Shown piece after piece: positions 51,679 to 60,617 of a DNA stretch of 64,000 nt. Positions within the stretch are counted from its first letter, which is position 1. Every line of letters starts with the position of its first letter. Source of the DNA: an uncultured Flammeovirgaceae bacterium (GTDB lineage: Bacteria; Bacteroidota; Bacteroidia; Cytophagales; Cyclobacteriaceae); NCBI GenBank assembly GCA_937883755.1, contig CAKZYA010000013.1:1-64000 (forward strand), written 5' to 3'. Below the pieces are notes generated by a model. It did no database searches. It was given only the letters and a program-made list of their open reading frames with translations, and was not told where the DNA came from. The position numbers and the translations under genes are program-made.

Positions 51679-52863
51679 ATGCTATCGTTGTTTGAGTTCA
51701 TTGTCTGGACAGCCAACCCTGAAGTGTTTTCTTGGGATAACTGGTCACCCCGCTGGTACGGGTTACTGTTTGCTGCCGGTTTCTTAATTTCCCAACAGAT
51801 ACTATTTTATATTTTTCGAAAAGAGGGGCACAAAGAAAGTGATGTAGAAACACTTACCGTATTTATGGTAATTGCTACTATTCTAGGGGCTCGACTAGGC
51901 CACGTCCTTTTCTACGAACCAGCCAAGTATTTATCAAACCCACTTGATATTCTTAAAATTTGGGAAGGTGGACTTGCCAGCCATGGCGCTGCAATCGGTA
52001 TTTTATTCGCTTTGTTCCTGTACAGCAACTACGATATCAAGTTTGATTTCACCAAGTTTAAGGGACAAATGAAGCGACAGAAACGACCGGGACAAAGCTG
52101 GCTATGGGTGGTAGACCGAATTGTGATTGTAGTGGCGCTCACCGGAGGGCTTATCCGCTTCGGAAACTTCATGAACTCTGAAATTATCGGTAAACCTACC
52201 AATAGCGACTACGGAGTAGTTTTTGGTCATAGTCTAATAGAGATTCTGGAAAATACCCAGGGTATTGAATCAGTAGCCATTGAAGCCAGTGACCAAGCTG
52301 ATTTACGCCCGGAAAGCACCGAATTTGGCTCCGACGAATCTCCCTACCGCCCGATTACTGCTACCATTACGTTTGAGGAAGCTAGCTACCAAGAGGCTGA
52401 AATCAAGAATTACCTAGAGACTCAGGTGAAGAGCATCATGACCCGCTACGCATCCGTTCGGGAACATATTTACGAACCTAGCGCTACTCCTCTTAATTAC
52501 GAATTATCGCAGCAACGCGGGGCGTATGTCGCTGAAGTACAAACATTCGGTATCCCTCGCCATCCGGCGCAATTGTATGAATCTGGTACTACCTTTCTAG
52601 TCTTTTTACTACTGCTCTTTCTTTGGTCACAAATGAAGGAGAAAACCCCTGAGGGATTATTTCTTGGATTGTTCTTAATATTCGTGTTTGGCTTGCGCTT
52701 CGTACACGAGTTTTTTAAAGAAAATCAGGTAGACTGGGAAGGAAATCTACCATTGAATATGGGGCAATGGCTCAGTATTCCGTTGGTATTGATTGGGTTT
52801 TATTTATTGTTTGTAGTCGTTCCCAAAAATCGGAAGAAGGCCGCTCAAGCTGTAAAATCCTAA
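51679..52863 (+). CDS. lgt: Prolipoprotein diacylglyceryl transferase, enlarged form
   Basis: Lgt moves diacylglycerol from phosphatidylglycerol to the lipobox Cys of prolipoproteins in the inner membrane, the first step for the many lipoproteins in this window. Conserved features are WYGLLFAAGF, the GARLGHVLFYEPAKY arginine/His region, GGLASHGAAIG, the catalytic-loop LIRFGNFMNSEIIGKPT and PRHPAQLYE. Between GKPTNSDYGVVF and PRHPAQLYE there is an 80 to 90 residue insert (about 185-290) absent from E. coli Lgt, giving 394 residues. The family call is firm. Confidence 0.95.
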   Translation: MLSLFEFIVWTANPEVFSWDNWSPRWYGLLFAAGFLISQQILFYIFRKEGHKESDVETLTVFMVIATILGARLGHVLFYEPAKYLSNPLDILKIWEGGLASHGAAIGILFALFLYSNYDIKFDFTKFKGQMKRQKRPGQSWLWVVDRIVIVVALTGGLIRFGNFMNSEIIGKPTNSDYGVVFGHSLIEILENTQGIESVAIEASDQADLRPESTEFGSDESPYRPITATITFEEASYQEAEIKNYLETQVKSIMTRYASVREHIYEPSATPLNYELSQQRGAYVAEVQTFGIPRHPAQLYESGTTFLVFLLLLFLWSQMKEKTPEGLFLGLFLIFVFGLRFVHEFFKENQVDWEGNLPLNMGQWLSIPLVLIGFYLLFVVVPKNRKKAAQAVKS

Positions 52864-52866
52864 AGA

Positions 52867-54300
52867 TCAGGGCGAGGTTTGGGTTTTGGTTACATATACT
52901 ACTAGCTCCTCTCCCACCCGGATAACGTAATCAGCTTTCCCGTTCCAATCTTGAATATCTTTTACTGAGCAGCCGTAGCGCCGGGCAATGCTACTGATAG
53001 TATTTCCCCGCCTTACCCGATACGATAATCTAGTCAGATTGGGGGAATCGGGTACAATTGCCCGCTTTTGTTTGGTTATTCGGGCAGCCCGAGCTACTTG
53101 CGCCTGGTAATCGTAGGGAGTAAGTAAGTAACCTCGCCGTTGTTCAAATTGAGCTAACTTATTCATGGGCAACACCAGCGGGTAGCCGTTTACCCTGAAA
53201 GGAATTTTGTTCCGAATAAGGGCGGGGTTTAGAAACTTCAATTCATCTAGAGTAACTACGGTGGAGCTGGCAATTTTCTCGAGAGTAACCTCCTGATAAA
53301 TTCGCACCGTATCCACCGCCTGAAAAGATAAATCAGGATAGATTGGACGCAAATTATGTTCATGCTGAAAGCTATTTAGATACACCACTGCCATAAATGC
53401 TGGAACGTAGTTCCGGGTTTCACGAGGCAAAAACCGTTGAATTCGCCAGAAACTCCCGCTACCTCCCGCCCGAACAATTGCTTTGTGCATATTGCCCGGT
53501 CCGCAGTTATATGCTGCAATAGCAATCAGCCAGTTATTATATTTCTCGTACAACTTTTTGAGATAGGTAAGAGCAGCATCGGTAGCAGCGTAAGGATCTA
53601 ATCGCTGATCAATCACTGAATTGATTTCTAAACCCAAACCACGCCCAGTTATCGGCCTGATTTGCCACAACCCGGCAGCGGAACGGCTAGAAACTGCCTC
53701 GTTTTGCATGGCTGACTCCACCATTACTAGATACTTTAGCTCATCGGGCAATTCTTTCTCAGTAAGGACTTGCTCGATATAAGGATAGTACAACGTACTT
53801 TTCCCTAGCATCCGTTGGGTAAGATCCCGCTTTTGCTTGCCGTACACATCAATAAAGTTTTTCACCTGATTGTTGTATACTAAAGGCACATCCGTACTGA
53901 TCTTGCGGAAGCGTTGCCGATAAATCGCTTCAGGATATTCTACCACATCATTTTCAGCAAAACCGTAGGGGCTATGATCTTCAGCTAAATAAGCGAATAG
54001 CTGGTTTATTTCACTATCTAAAATCTCCGCCGTAAAGGCAGGTTCACTCAGCGTACTAATATCAGAAAGTGGGGGCGCAAATAGCATGGTGAGCTGGTCG
54101 GATTGAAAAGCCAACTGACTACTCCAATTATTTTTGGCATTTGCTAACTGCGATGGCGAAATTATTTCATTTCCAACGGGCAATAAAAATGGTCCGCCCA
54201 AGCGAATCCCCTCCGGAAATAGAATAACTGAGCGGTGACAACCCGCTAAAAAAATGCTGAAGACTGTGAGAAAAAGAGTAAATGTATGCTGCACTTTCAT
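52867..54300 (-). CDS. Membrane-bound lytic murein transglycosylase (MltD-like) with LysM
   Basis: The 477-residue lipoprotein (acceptor Cys21 in FLAGCHRS) has an SLT domain at about residues 165-300. The catalytic Glu195 is in LVMVESAMQN, followed by SAAGLWQIRP and AIAAYNCGPGNMHKAI. Two LysM-like repeats follow (about 330-375 and 425-470, the second with RRGNTISSIARRYGCSVKDIQDWN). The enzyme cleaves the glycan backbone of peptidoglycan. It is convergent with lgt three bases away. Confidence 0.94.
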   Translation of the reverse strand: MKVQHTFTLFLTVFSIFLAGCHRSVILFPEGIRLGGPFLLPVGNEIISPSQLANAKNNWSSQLAFQSDQLTMLFAPPLSDISTLSEPAFTAEILDSEINQLFAYLAEDHSPYGFAENDVVEYPEAIYRQRFRKISTDVPLVYNNQVKNFIDVYGKQKRDLTQRMLGKSTLYYPYIEQVLTEKELPDELKYLVMVESAMQNEAVSSRSAAGLWQIRPITGRGLGLEINSVIDQRLDPYAATDAALTYLKKLYEKYNNWLIAIAAYNCGPGNMHKAIVRAGGSGSFWRIQRFLPRETRNYVPAFMAVVYLNSFQHEHNLRPIYPDLSFQAVDTVRIYQEVTLEKIASSTVVTLDELKFLNPALIRNKIPFRVNGYPLVLPMNKLAQFEQRRGYLLTPYDYQAQVARAARITKQKRAIVPDSPNLTRLSYRVRRGNTISSIARRYGCSVKDIQDWNGKADYVIRVGEELVVYVTKTQTSP

Positions 54301-54368
54301 AAATGAACAACTGCCCCTAGATGAGATTTCGATCCGATGCTGGGAATAGTTCTGGGGTGAAAAATCAA

Positions 54369-54422
54369 AAATTGAAAGTAAACTTCCAACTATTCATTAT
54401 CAATTTTCACCTTTCAATTTTT
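54369..54422. repeat. Inverted repeat in the helicase 3' region (dispersed-repeat type)
   Basis: AAAATTGAAAG (54369-54379) and CTTTCAATTTT (54412-54422) form a perfect 11-bp inverted repeat, with ATTCATTATCAATTTTCA between them. The inner phrase recurs with small changes at 3484-3515 and 28983-29010, suggesting a dispersed intergenic repeat family. Confidence 0.45.
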
Positions 54423-56898
54423 AGCTACCATTGGCTGCGTAGGCTTCTAGCTGCTGTTGCATCTTCAAAATACGATCCTCCAGGGTTTCTGAGCTGATTT
54501 TTTCTCGCATTCGGTCTACTAGTAGTGGAAAAGCAAATGGGGTTGGATAAGATGGATTTTTAATCAATAATTGCTGATGATTGATCTGCTCAAGGGTAGC
54601 TGTGAGTTGAGAATGTTCCACCTGCTGGTACAAAGCTTCATCCAGAGCTTGGGCTAACAGTCGATTATCCGTATCGTATTGCTGAAATACATCGTAAATA
54701 ATCTGAGAGGATGCCTGCAAATGACGACTACCAATGTGTTTGCCCGGGTAGCCCTGAAAAACTAACCCAGCGATAGCCGCAATTTCCCGAAACCTCCGCT
54801 TCGCCATTTCGGTACTGTTTACGCTAGCGAGTATGTCTTCTACCAAATGATCGGTGCTGAATAAATCTAACTCAAGAGCTTCTTCCAGGGGAATTTCCTG
54901 ATCGGAGAGCAGCTCGAAACCGTAATCGTTCATCGCAATGGAAAAAGAAATGGGCTGCACCTGACTAATCCGCCAGGCTACCAATGCTGATAAAATTTCG
55001 TGTACGGCTCGTCCGGCAAAAGGATAAAAAATTACGTGGTGACCTTCGCGAGTTTGCAACTGCTCAATCAAAAGCTGCTCACACGTTGGCAATGCCGACC
55101 AGTCTTGTTGCAACTCTAGCAAAGGTTCCAGCATTACTAGCTCAGGGTCAGTGTAATTACCTTGCAGATAATGATCGAGTTTTAGGCGAATTAATCGTGA
55201 TAGCTGAGATGATAGCGGCATTCGCCCACCGCCCCAATGGGGAATCACTCCATCTTTTCCTCGAGCCTTACGAACTAGCACCGTCATCTCCTTGATACGT
55301 TCCAACTTAAGATTACGCCCTGCAAACCAGAAGTTATCACCTTTATTGAGGCGGGAAATGAAGCTCTCTTCAATCGTACCGATGTAGCCCCCACCTACGT
55401 ACTTCACTTTCAGTACCGGATCGCTTATAATTGTACCGACGGATAAGCGATGCCGTAAAGCCGTACGTCGATTGATGACTTTGTACACCCCATCTTCAAT
55501 ATCTACCTTAGAAAATTCATCGTACTGCCCCAGGCTTTCCCCACCGGAGGTGATAAACCGTAACGCCCACTCCCACTCCTCCTGGTTCAAATCTCGATAA
55601 GAATAAGTAGACTTGATTTCAGGATATACATCTTCAGCCCGAAAGCCTTCACCCACCGCCAGAGTCACTAAATACTGCACCAGCACATCGTAAGATCGCT
55701 CCAGTGGCTTACGAGCTTCTACTACTCCCTGATTGATTCCTTCCTGAATAGCTACAGCTTCAATGAGTTCCAGGGCATGGGTTGGCAGAAAATAAATCCT
55801 ACTGGTGGCTCCCGGACGATGACCGCTACGCCCTGCTCGCTGCAAAAAGCGAGAAATTCCTTTGGGGCTACCCACCTGAATAACCGTTTCTACTGGACGA
55901 AAATCTACTCCTAGATCCAGACTAGAAGTGCATACTACTAGCTTGAGTATTCCCTGGTGCAAAGCTTCTTCTACCCAGGTTCGTACCTGCGGATCGAGCG
56001 AGCCGTGGTGCATCGCCATTTGCCCCGCTAAATCCGGTACTTTATCCAATAAAGTCTGGTACCAGATTTCAGTCTGAGCCCGGGTATTTGTAAACAGCAA
56101 GGTCGTCTGGCTCCGCTCAACAATCGGCAGAATTTTAGACAGCATTCGGATACCCAGATGCCCTGTCCAGGGAAATTTCTCTATCTGATCGGGTAGAATT
56201 GATTTTACTTCAATATCTTTTTTAATGTCTGCTTTTACAATTCGTCCCTGGTTTTCTACGTGAGCCCCTAGCAACACATCACGGGCTTGCTCCAGATTAC
56301 CGATTGTAGCCGATACCCCCCAAGTTTTAAGATTAGGCTGGATGGTTCGCAGTCGGGATAAAGCCAGTTCCATTTGTACTCCCCGCTTGGTTCCCAGCAA
56401 CTCGTGCCACTCGTCAATAATCACACATTTTAGTTTTTTGAAATGACGGCTGGATTGTTTTTGAGCTAGTAGCAGGTGTAAGCTTTCGGGAGTAGTAATC
56501 AAACATTCGGGCATCTGCTTAAGCTGCTTCTGCCGCTCACCCGAAGAAGTATCGCCACTACGAACCGCAATTTTCCAGGAAAGCTCTAAACCCTCCGTTG
56601 CTCGTTCCATTGCTAAATGAATATCTTTGGCTAAAGCTTTGAGAGGAGTGATCCAGATGACTTGCAACCCGTTAGTAGAATGCTCAGAAAAGTTTTTAGG
56701 GTTTTGATGGATGAACTCCAGTAGACAGGGAATCCAAAGCGCGTAGGTTTTACCACTACCGGTTGGCGCGTTCAACAAACCACTTTCCCCGACGAGGTAG
56801 GCTTTCCAAACATGCTGCTGGAAGGGAAAAGGCATCCAACCTTGCTGCCGAAACCAATCAATTCCGGGATCAAGTGCTGCATGTGAGACTTCTGCCAT
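54421..56898 (-). CDS. Lhr-type DEXH-box helicase (ligase-associated DNA damage response family)
   Basis: The 825-residue superfamily 2 helicase has Walker A PTGSGKT (45-51), motif II as DEWH (162-165) in VIIDEWHELLGTKRG, motif III GVSATIGN and motif VI QRAGRSGHRPG. The region after 380 matches the large C-terminal part of Lhr-like helicases used in DNA repair. Family members of this size are usually found next to an ATP-dependent DNA ligase, a metallophosphoesterase and an exonuclease; none of these is in this window. The neighbours are a transglycosylase and an ABC-F gene. Confidence 0.9.
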   Translation of the reverse strand: MAEVSHAALDPGIDWFRQQGWMPFPFQQHVWKAYLVGESGLLNAPTGSGKTYALWIPCLLEFIHQNPKNFSEHSTNGLQVIWITPLKALAKDIHLAMERATEGLELSWKIAVRSGDTSSGERQKQLKQMPECLITTPESLHLLLAQKQSSRHFKKLKCVIIDEWHELLGTKRGVQMELALSRLRTIQPNLKTWGVSATIGNLEQARDVLLGAHVENQGRIVKADIKKDIEVKSILPDQIEKFPWTGHLGIRMLSKILPIVERSQTTLLFTNTRAQTEIWYQTLLDKVPDLAGQMAMHHGSLDPQVRTWVEEALHQGILKLVVCTSSLDLGVDFRPVETVIQVGSPKGISRFLQRAGRSGHRPGATSRIYFLPTHALELIEAVAIQEGINQGVVEARKPLERSYDVLVQYLVTLAVGEGFRAEDVYPEIKSTYSYRDLNQEEWEWALRFITSGGESLGQYDEFSKVDIEDGVYKVINRRTALRHRLSVGTIISDPVLKVKYVGGGYIGTIEESFISRLNKGDNFWFAGRNLKLERIKEMTVLVRKARGKDGVIPHWGGGRMPLSSQLSRLIRLKLDHYLQGNYTDPELVMLEPLLELQQDWSALPTCEQLLIEQLQTREGHHVIFYPFAGRAVHEILSALVAWRISQVQPISFSIAMNDYGFELLSDQEIPLEEALELDLFSTDHLVEDILASVNSTEMAKRRFREIAAIAGLVFQGYPGKHIGSRHLQASSQIIYDVFQQYDTDNRLLAQALDEALYQQVEHSQLTATLEQINHQQLLIKNPSYPTPFAFPLLVDRMREKISSETLEDRILKMQQQLEAYAANGS

Positions 56899-56921
56899 AG
56901 TTTTTGTTCAACCTACCCGAT

Positions 56922-58835
56922 CTAACTTTGTTCCATCAGTTCGGCTAACTCCAGCCAGCGATCTGATTTTTCGTCTAAATCCTGGGTAACCTTTTCTAAC
57001 TGTTGTGATGTTTCAATTAAAGCTTGATGATCAGGCTGAGCTGCTGCAGATAGCTCGCTTAGCTGAGCCATCAAACTTTCCTTCTCCTCTTCTAACTGAG
57101 TAATTTCCTGCTCAATTTGCTCGTATTCCCGCTTCTCTTGGTAGGTAGGTCGGCGGTCTTTTTTACTTTCTGATTCCGTACCACTCTCAGCCCTCACCTT
57201 CTTCTGGGCAGGTTTAGATTTACCCGATGCACTTATTGGCTGAGACTTAGTACTACGAAAATCGGTGTAGTTTCCGGGGAAATCTTGAATATGACCACTG
57301 TCGGGAGATAGGATAAAAAGATGATCTACTAGCCGATCCATAAAGTAACGATCGTGAGTTACCAATAATAAACAGCCATCAAACTGAAGCAGAAAATCTT
57401 CCAGAATATTTAGCGTAATCAAGTCCAGATCATTAGTAGGCTCATCCAGAATAAGAAAATTAGGGTTTTTCATTAGTACCCATAGTAACTGTAACCGTCG
57501 CTTCTCACCCCCACTCAAGTCTCGCACCCGCTGGTAATGCATATCGGCCGGAAACTGAAAGCGTTGCAATAGTTGGGAAGCAGTAATCACTTGCCCTTTC
57601 CCCAGATCAATGACTTCGGCTACTTCTTTTACCACATCAATCATCCGCTGATCGTCAGAAAAGCTAATTTCTTGCTGGGTGTAATAACCAAATACGGTGG
57701 TTGTGCCTGTTTCTAGTTTACCATTATCTGGGGCAAGTTGTCCGGTAATGATATTCAACAAAGTAGTTTTTCCTGAGCCATTAGGGCCTACAACCCCTAC
57801 CCGATCCTGACGACGAAATACATAAGAGAAATCTTCAATCAGTTGCTTTTCACTGTACGATTTACTGATATCTTCAAGCTCTAGAATTTTTTTACCCTGC
57901 CGCCTTCCCTGAATACTTAGTTCCGTACCCGCCTGATTTATTTGCTGACTGGCTTTATCCTGTAAATCATAAAAAGCATCTACCCGGTACTTAGCTTTTG
58001 TACCCCGAGCTTTAGGCTGGCGACGCATCCACTCCAACTCTTTACGAAGTAAATTCTGGGCTTTATCTACCGAGGCCTGCTGCTGAGCGATACGTTCTGC
58101 CTTTTTCTCTAAGAAGTAGGCGTAGTTACCTTGATAGCGAAAGATTTGCCCTTGCTCTAGCTCAACAATTTCGTTCGTCACTCGCTCCAGAAAGTAACGA
58201 TCGTGAGTTACCAACAGTAAAGCCATACTTTGCGCCGAGAGATAATTTTCTAGCCACTCTATGGTAGCTAAATCCAGATGATTAGTAGGTTCATCTAGAA
58301 TCAGTAGATCAGGTTTTTCAATCAGTGCCTTGGCTAAAGCTACTCGTTTTCGTTGTCCTCCCGAAAGGTCGGCTACGGGACGATCTAATTCGTAGATACC
58401 GAGTTGCCCCAGAATTTGCTCAATCTGACTTTCGTAGTCCCAGGCATGCCGACTATCAATTTGTTGAATAAGGTCTGATAATCGTTCATCAGCCGGGTTT
58501 TGGCTCAATAGTTTACGGTATTCTTGAAGCAATGCCAAGGTTGGATCATCGCTATTGTACACAAAGGAAATGATCGTATCATCAGGGGCGAACTGCGGTT
58601 GTTGTTCAGCGTAAGCCATACGAACCCCCTGCGATAGTACCACCTCACCCTGGTCAGGCACTTCTAGTCCAGCAATAATTTTCATCAGTGTAGACTTACC
58701 TGAGCCATTAATCCCCACTAGAGCTAGTTTTTGACCTGACTCAATCCCAAACGAGATATCATGAAACAAAAATTTCTCTCGCCCCTCGGTAGTAAGATAA
58801 TGCTTGCTAAGGGTTTCTACTGACAAATAAATCAT
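56922..58835 (-). CDS. ABC-F family ATPase (Uup-like)
   Basis: The 637-residue protein has two nucleotide-binding domains without transmembrane segments. The Walker A motifs are GINGSGKST (about 41-49) and GPNGSGKTT (about 350). The signatures are LSGGQRKRVALAKAL and LSGGEKRRLQLLWVL, both followed by LILDEPTNxLD. A C-terminal coiled-coil rich in Glu and Lys (about 545-637) matches Uup, which binds DNA or ribosomes. Roles range from ribosome rescue to resistance; here it is probably housekeeping. A -7 box lies four bases from its ATG, suggesting a leaderless or near-leaderless mRNA. Confidence 0.95.
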   Translation of the reverse strand: MIYLSVETLSKHYLTTEGREKFLFHDISFGIESGQKLALVGINGSGKSTLMKIIAGLEVPDQGEVVLSQGVRMAYAEQQPQFAPDDTIISFVYNSDDPTLALLQEYRKLLSQNPADERLSDLIQQIDSRHAWDYESQIEQILGQLGIYELDRPVADLSGGQRKRVALAKALIEKPDLLILDEPTNHLDLATIEWLENYLSAQSMALLLVTHDRYFLERVTNEIVELEQGQIFRYQGNYAYFLEKKAERIAQQQASVDKAQNLLRKELEWMRRQPKARGTKAKYRVDAFYDLQDKASQQINQAGTELSIQGRRQGKKILELEDISKSYSEKQLIEDFSYVFRRQDRVGVVGPNGSGKTTLLNIITGQLAPDNGKLETGTTTVFGYYTQQEISFSDDQRMIDVVKEVAEVIDLGKGQVITASQLLQRFQFPADMHYQRVRDLSGGEKRRLQLLWVLMKNPNFLILDEPTNDLDLITLNILEDFLLQFDGCLLLVTHDRYFMDRLVDHLFILSPDSGHIQDFPGNYTDFRSTKSQPISASGKSKPAQKKVRAESGTESESKKDRRPTYQEKREYEQIEQEITQLEEEKESLMAQLSELSAAAQPDHQALIETSQQLEKVTQDLDEKSDRWLELAELMEQS

Positions 58836-58839
58836 GGGT

Positions 58840-58847
58840 CAAAGGTA
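58840..58847 (-). promoter_or_regulatory. Bacteroidota -7 element immediately before the ABC-F gene
   Basis: On the minus strand the bases read TACCTTTG, a perfect TAnnTTTG match, ending four bases before the ATG at 58835. Transcription would begin at or within the start codon region. Confidence 0.4.
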
Positions 58848-58861
58848 TAAGAAAGGGCAAA

Positions 58862-58892
58862 AAAAAAGTGAACCTAGAAGATCCACTTTTTT
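58862..58892 (-). terminator. Intrinsic terminator downstream of the DUF4199 gene
   Basis: On the minus strand the arms AAAAAAGTGGA and TTCACTTTTTT pair over 11 bp with one G-T pair, followed by more T. It ends the DUF4199 transcript before the ABC-F promoter. Confidence 0.75.
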
Positions 58893-59063
58893 CACTACTA
58901 ATACAACAACCTAAAACTACTCAATCAAAAATTTTATATGTAACGGGACTGTATCCCACAAATTGTCTTAATTTTTACTATTAACACGAACTACCCTAGT
59001 AAATGTTTCAAAAAAATGTTAACAAAAGTATCACAATCATTAAACAGGGCAAAAATCCTATAC

Positions 59064-59546
59064 CTAGTCATGAACAGTTACTCTAGATACTATACGAGAG
59101 GGCTTGAAAAACTGCATGATCCCATAAGAAACTAAACAGCCCGAGGCTACCCCTTCAATAATAATGGTACAACCTACCAGAATTGGATTCAAAAAATCTC
59201 CAAAAGGCTCTTGACTTTTTATAGTCTCCATAAATTCAGGGGCGACAATCGTCACGTAAAACACAACCATAATGGCAAAACTGACAGCACCCACTACTGT
59301 GGTAAGAATTCCCAGCCCTAACCCTTTGAAATAGGATAAGCCTCCCCCCCTATTCTGTTTGTACTGCTTAATTGCCATTAATACAAAGCTGGCTAAAATA
59401 AGCAAGTTGAACGCCCTTAGGCTCAAATTATGCTCTAACCCAAATGCCTTCATTAAGAAGAAAAACCCCGCCAGCGCCAATGCCATAAGAATGCCATAGC
59501 GAAAGCTCATCTGCTCAATAGTCTCGGATTTCGTTTGCTCTCTCAT
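59064..59546 (-). CDS. DUF4199 domain membrane protein
   Basis: The 160-residue protein has four hydrophobic segments and matches DUF4199, a Bacteroidota inner-membrane family: the first helix MALALAGFFFLMKAFG, FNLLILASFVLMAIKQYKQNRGGGLSYFKGLGLGILTTVVGA, and the final CLVSYGIMQFF. The role is unknown. A terminator follows at 58862-58892. Confidence 0.9.
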   Translation of the reverse strand: MREQTKSETIEQMSFRYGILMALALAGFFFLMKAFGLEHNLSLRAFNLLILASFVLMAIKQYKQNRGGGLSYFKGLGLGILTTVVGAVSFAIMVVFYVTIVAPEFMETIKSQEPFGDFLNPILVGCTIIIEGVASGCLVSYGIMQFFKPSRIVSRVTVHD

Positions 59547-59718
59547 CTGTCAAATAATATTAGCTACAATTAGAGAACTTGGGATACATATTTTTGTTTA
59601 ATGATTTTTCTCTATTTCTTACACATGCTCACTAAAATCATTCTCTAATACTCTTTCGCTTGGTTTTTGTGATAATTATACTCAACAATTCAATCATATT
59701 ATTCAATTCATTCTGATA

Positions 59719-59745
59719 TTGACAACCGATTGTTTAGTATTTTTG
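59719..59745 (+). promoter_or_regulatory. Bacteroidota promoter of the small lipoprotein-cmk-ispH genes
   Basis: TTG at 59719-59721 and TATTTTTG at 59738-59745 give the -33 and -7 elements with 16 bases between them, slightly shorter than usual. The predicted start, near 59752, would leave a leader of about a dozen bases before the ATG at 59765. Confidence 0.65.
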
Positions 59746-59764
59746 CGAATAATTCTTGAGAGTG

Positions 59765-59899
59765 ATGAGAAAAAGATTTTTCCAAAATACAGTTGTAGCA
59801 TTGATAGCGTGTTTAGTCTTGCTTTCTTCATGTCAGAGTAGTAAGCCGCGCAAACAACCTAAGCGAGGTCCAATTCCCTGCCCGGTAAAAGATTGTTAA
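59765..59899 (+). CDS. Tiny lipoprotein (44 residues) upstream of cmk
   Basis: A 44-codon frame begins at ATG 59765 and ends with TAA at 59899. It encodes a lipoprotein signal (VALIACLVLLSSCQSS, Cys23) and a basic tail ending GPIPCPVKDC. I recall similar short C-terminal tails in Bacteroidota genomes, which supports a real gene. It is followed nine bases later by cmk and has its own promoter-like pair. No function is known. Being under the usual length cut-off, it is easily missed. Confidence 0.72.
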   Translation: MRKRFFQNTVVALIACLVLLSSCQSSKPRKQPKRGPIPCPVKDC

Positions 59900-59908
59900 A
59901 TAGCCACT

Positions 59909-60601
59909 ATGCCAAGCGATATTATTGTAGCAATAGACGGGTACTCAGGTTGTGGCAAAAGCTCCACAGCTAAAGCAACTGCTCAGGCTTTGGATTACAC
60001 CTACATCGACTCCGGAGCTATGTATAGGGCAGTAACACTCTATCTCCTGCAACATCAGATTACTATCTCTGATACTGAAGCGGTAATACAATCTTTACCT
60101 GATATTCATATTCACTTCTCGGCAAAAAAAGAGACTCTGTCTCCGGTCTATGAGACCTATCTGAACAGAGAAAATGTAGAGCAGGCGATTCGGGACATGG
60201 AAGTTTCCGCGAACGTAAGTGAAGTAAGCGCAATTCCTGAAGTCCGGAAGGCAATGGTTCATTTACAGCGGAACATGGGGAAAGATAAACGTGTTGTAAT
60301 GGATGGGCGGGATATCGGTACTAATGTGTTTCCTCAAGCAGAATTGAAGATATTTATGACGGCTGATTTAATGGCTCGTGCCCATCGCCGAAAAAAAGAG
60401 TTAGAAGCGAAAGGAAGCTCAGCTACGTTAGAAGAGATTGCTGCTAATTTAGCCGAGCGCGACCGGATTGACACTAGCCGGAGTGAGAACCCTCTCGTGA
60501 AGGCTGATGATGCGGTTGTCATTGATACCACTCACCTGCAATTTGATGAGCAGGTGCATCAGGTAGTTGCCTTAGCGCAAAAGGCGATGAATGTTAACTA
60601 G
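59909..60601 (+). CDS. cmk: Cytidylate kinase
   Basis: Cmk phosphorylates CMP and dCMP with ATP in the cytoplasm. The P-loop GYSGCGKSS is at residues 11-19, the CMP-binding YIDSGAMYRAVTLYLL follows, then MDGRDIGTNVFP and the lid RxxRxxEL-like region AHRRKKELEAKG with DRIDTSRSENPLVKADDA. The 230-residue length is normal. It is nine bases downstream of the tiny lipoprotein gene, and ispH begins 17 bp after its stop, so these three are likely one operon. Confidence 0.97.
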   Translation: MPSDIIVAIDGYSGCGKSSTAKATAQALDYTYIDSGAMYRAVTLYLLQHQITISDTEAVIQSLPDIHIHFSAKKETLSPVYETYLNRENVEQAIRDMEVSANVSEVSAIPEVRKAMVHLQRNMGKDKRVVMDGRDIGTNVFPQAELKIFMTADLMARAHRRKKELEAKGSSATLEEIAANLAERDRIDTSRSENPLVKADDAVVIDTTHLQFDEQVHQVVALAQKAMNVN

Positions 60602-60617
60602 ACCAGACTACGAACTT

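Noticed and set aside
60591-60617. An upstream ATG for ispH
   Set aside because: It would overlap cmk and add nine residues not expected in the family; the ATG at 60618 gives the canonical start.
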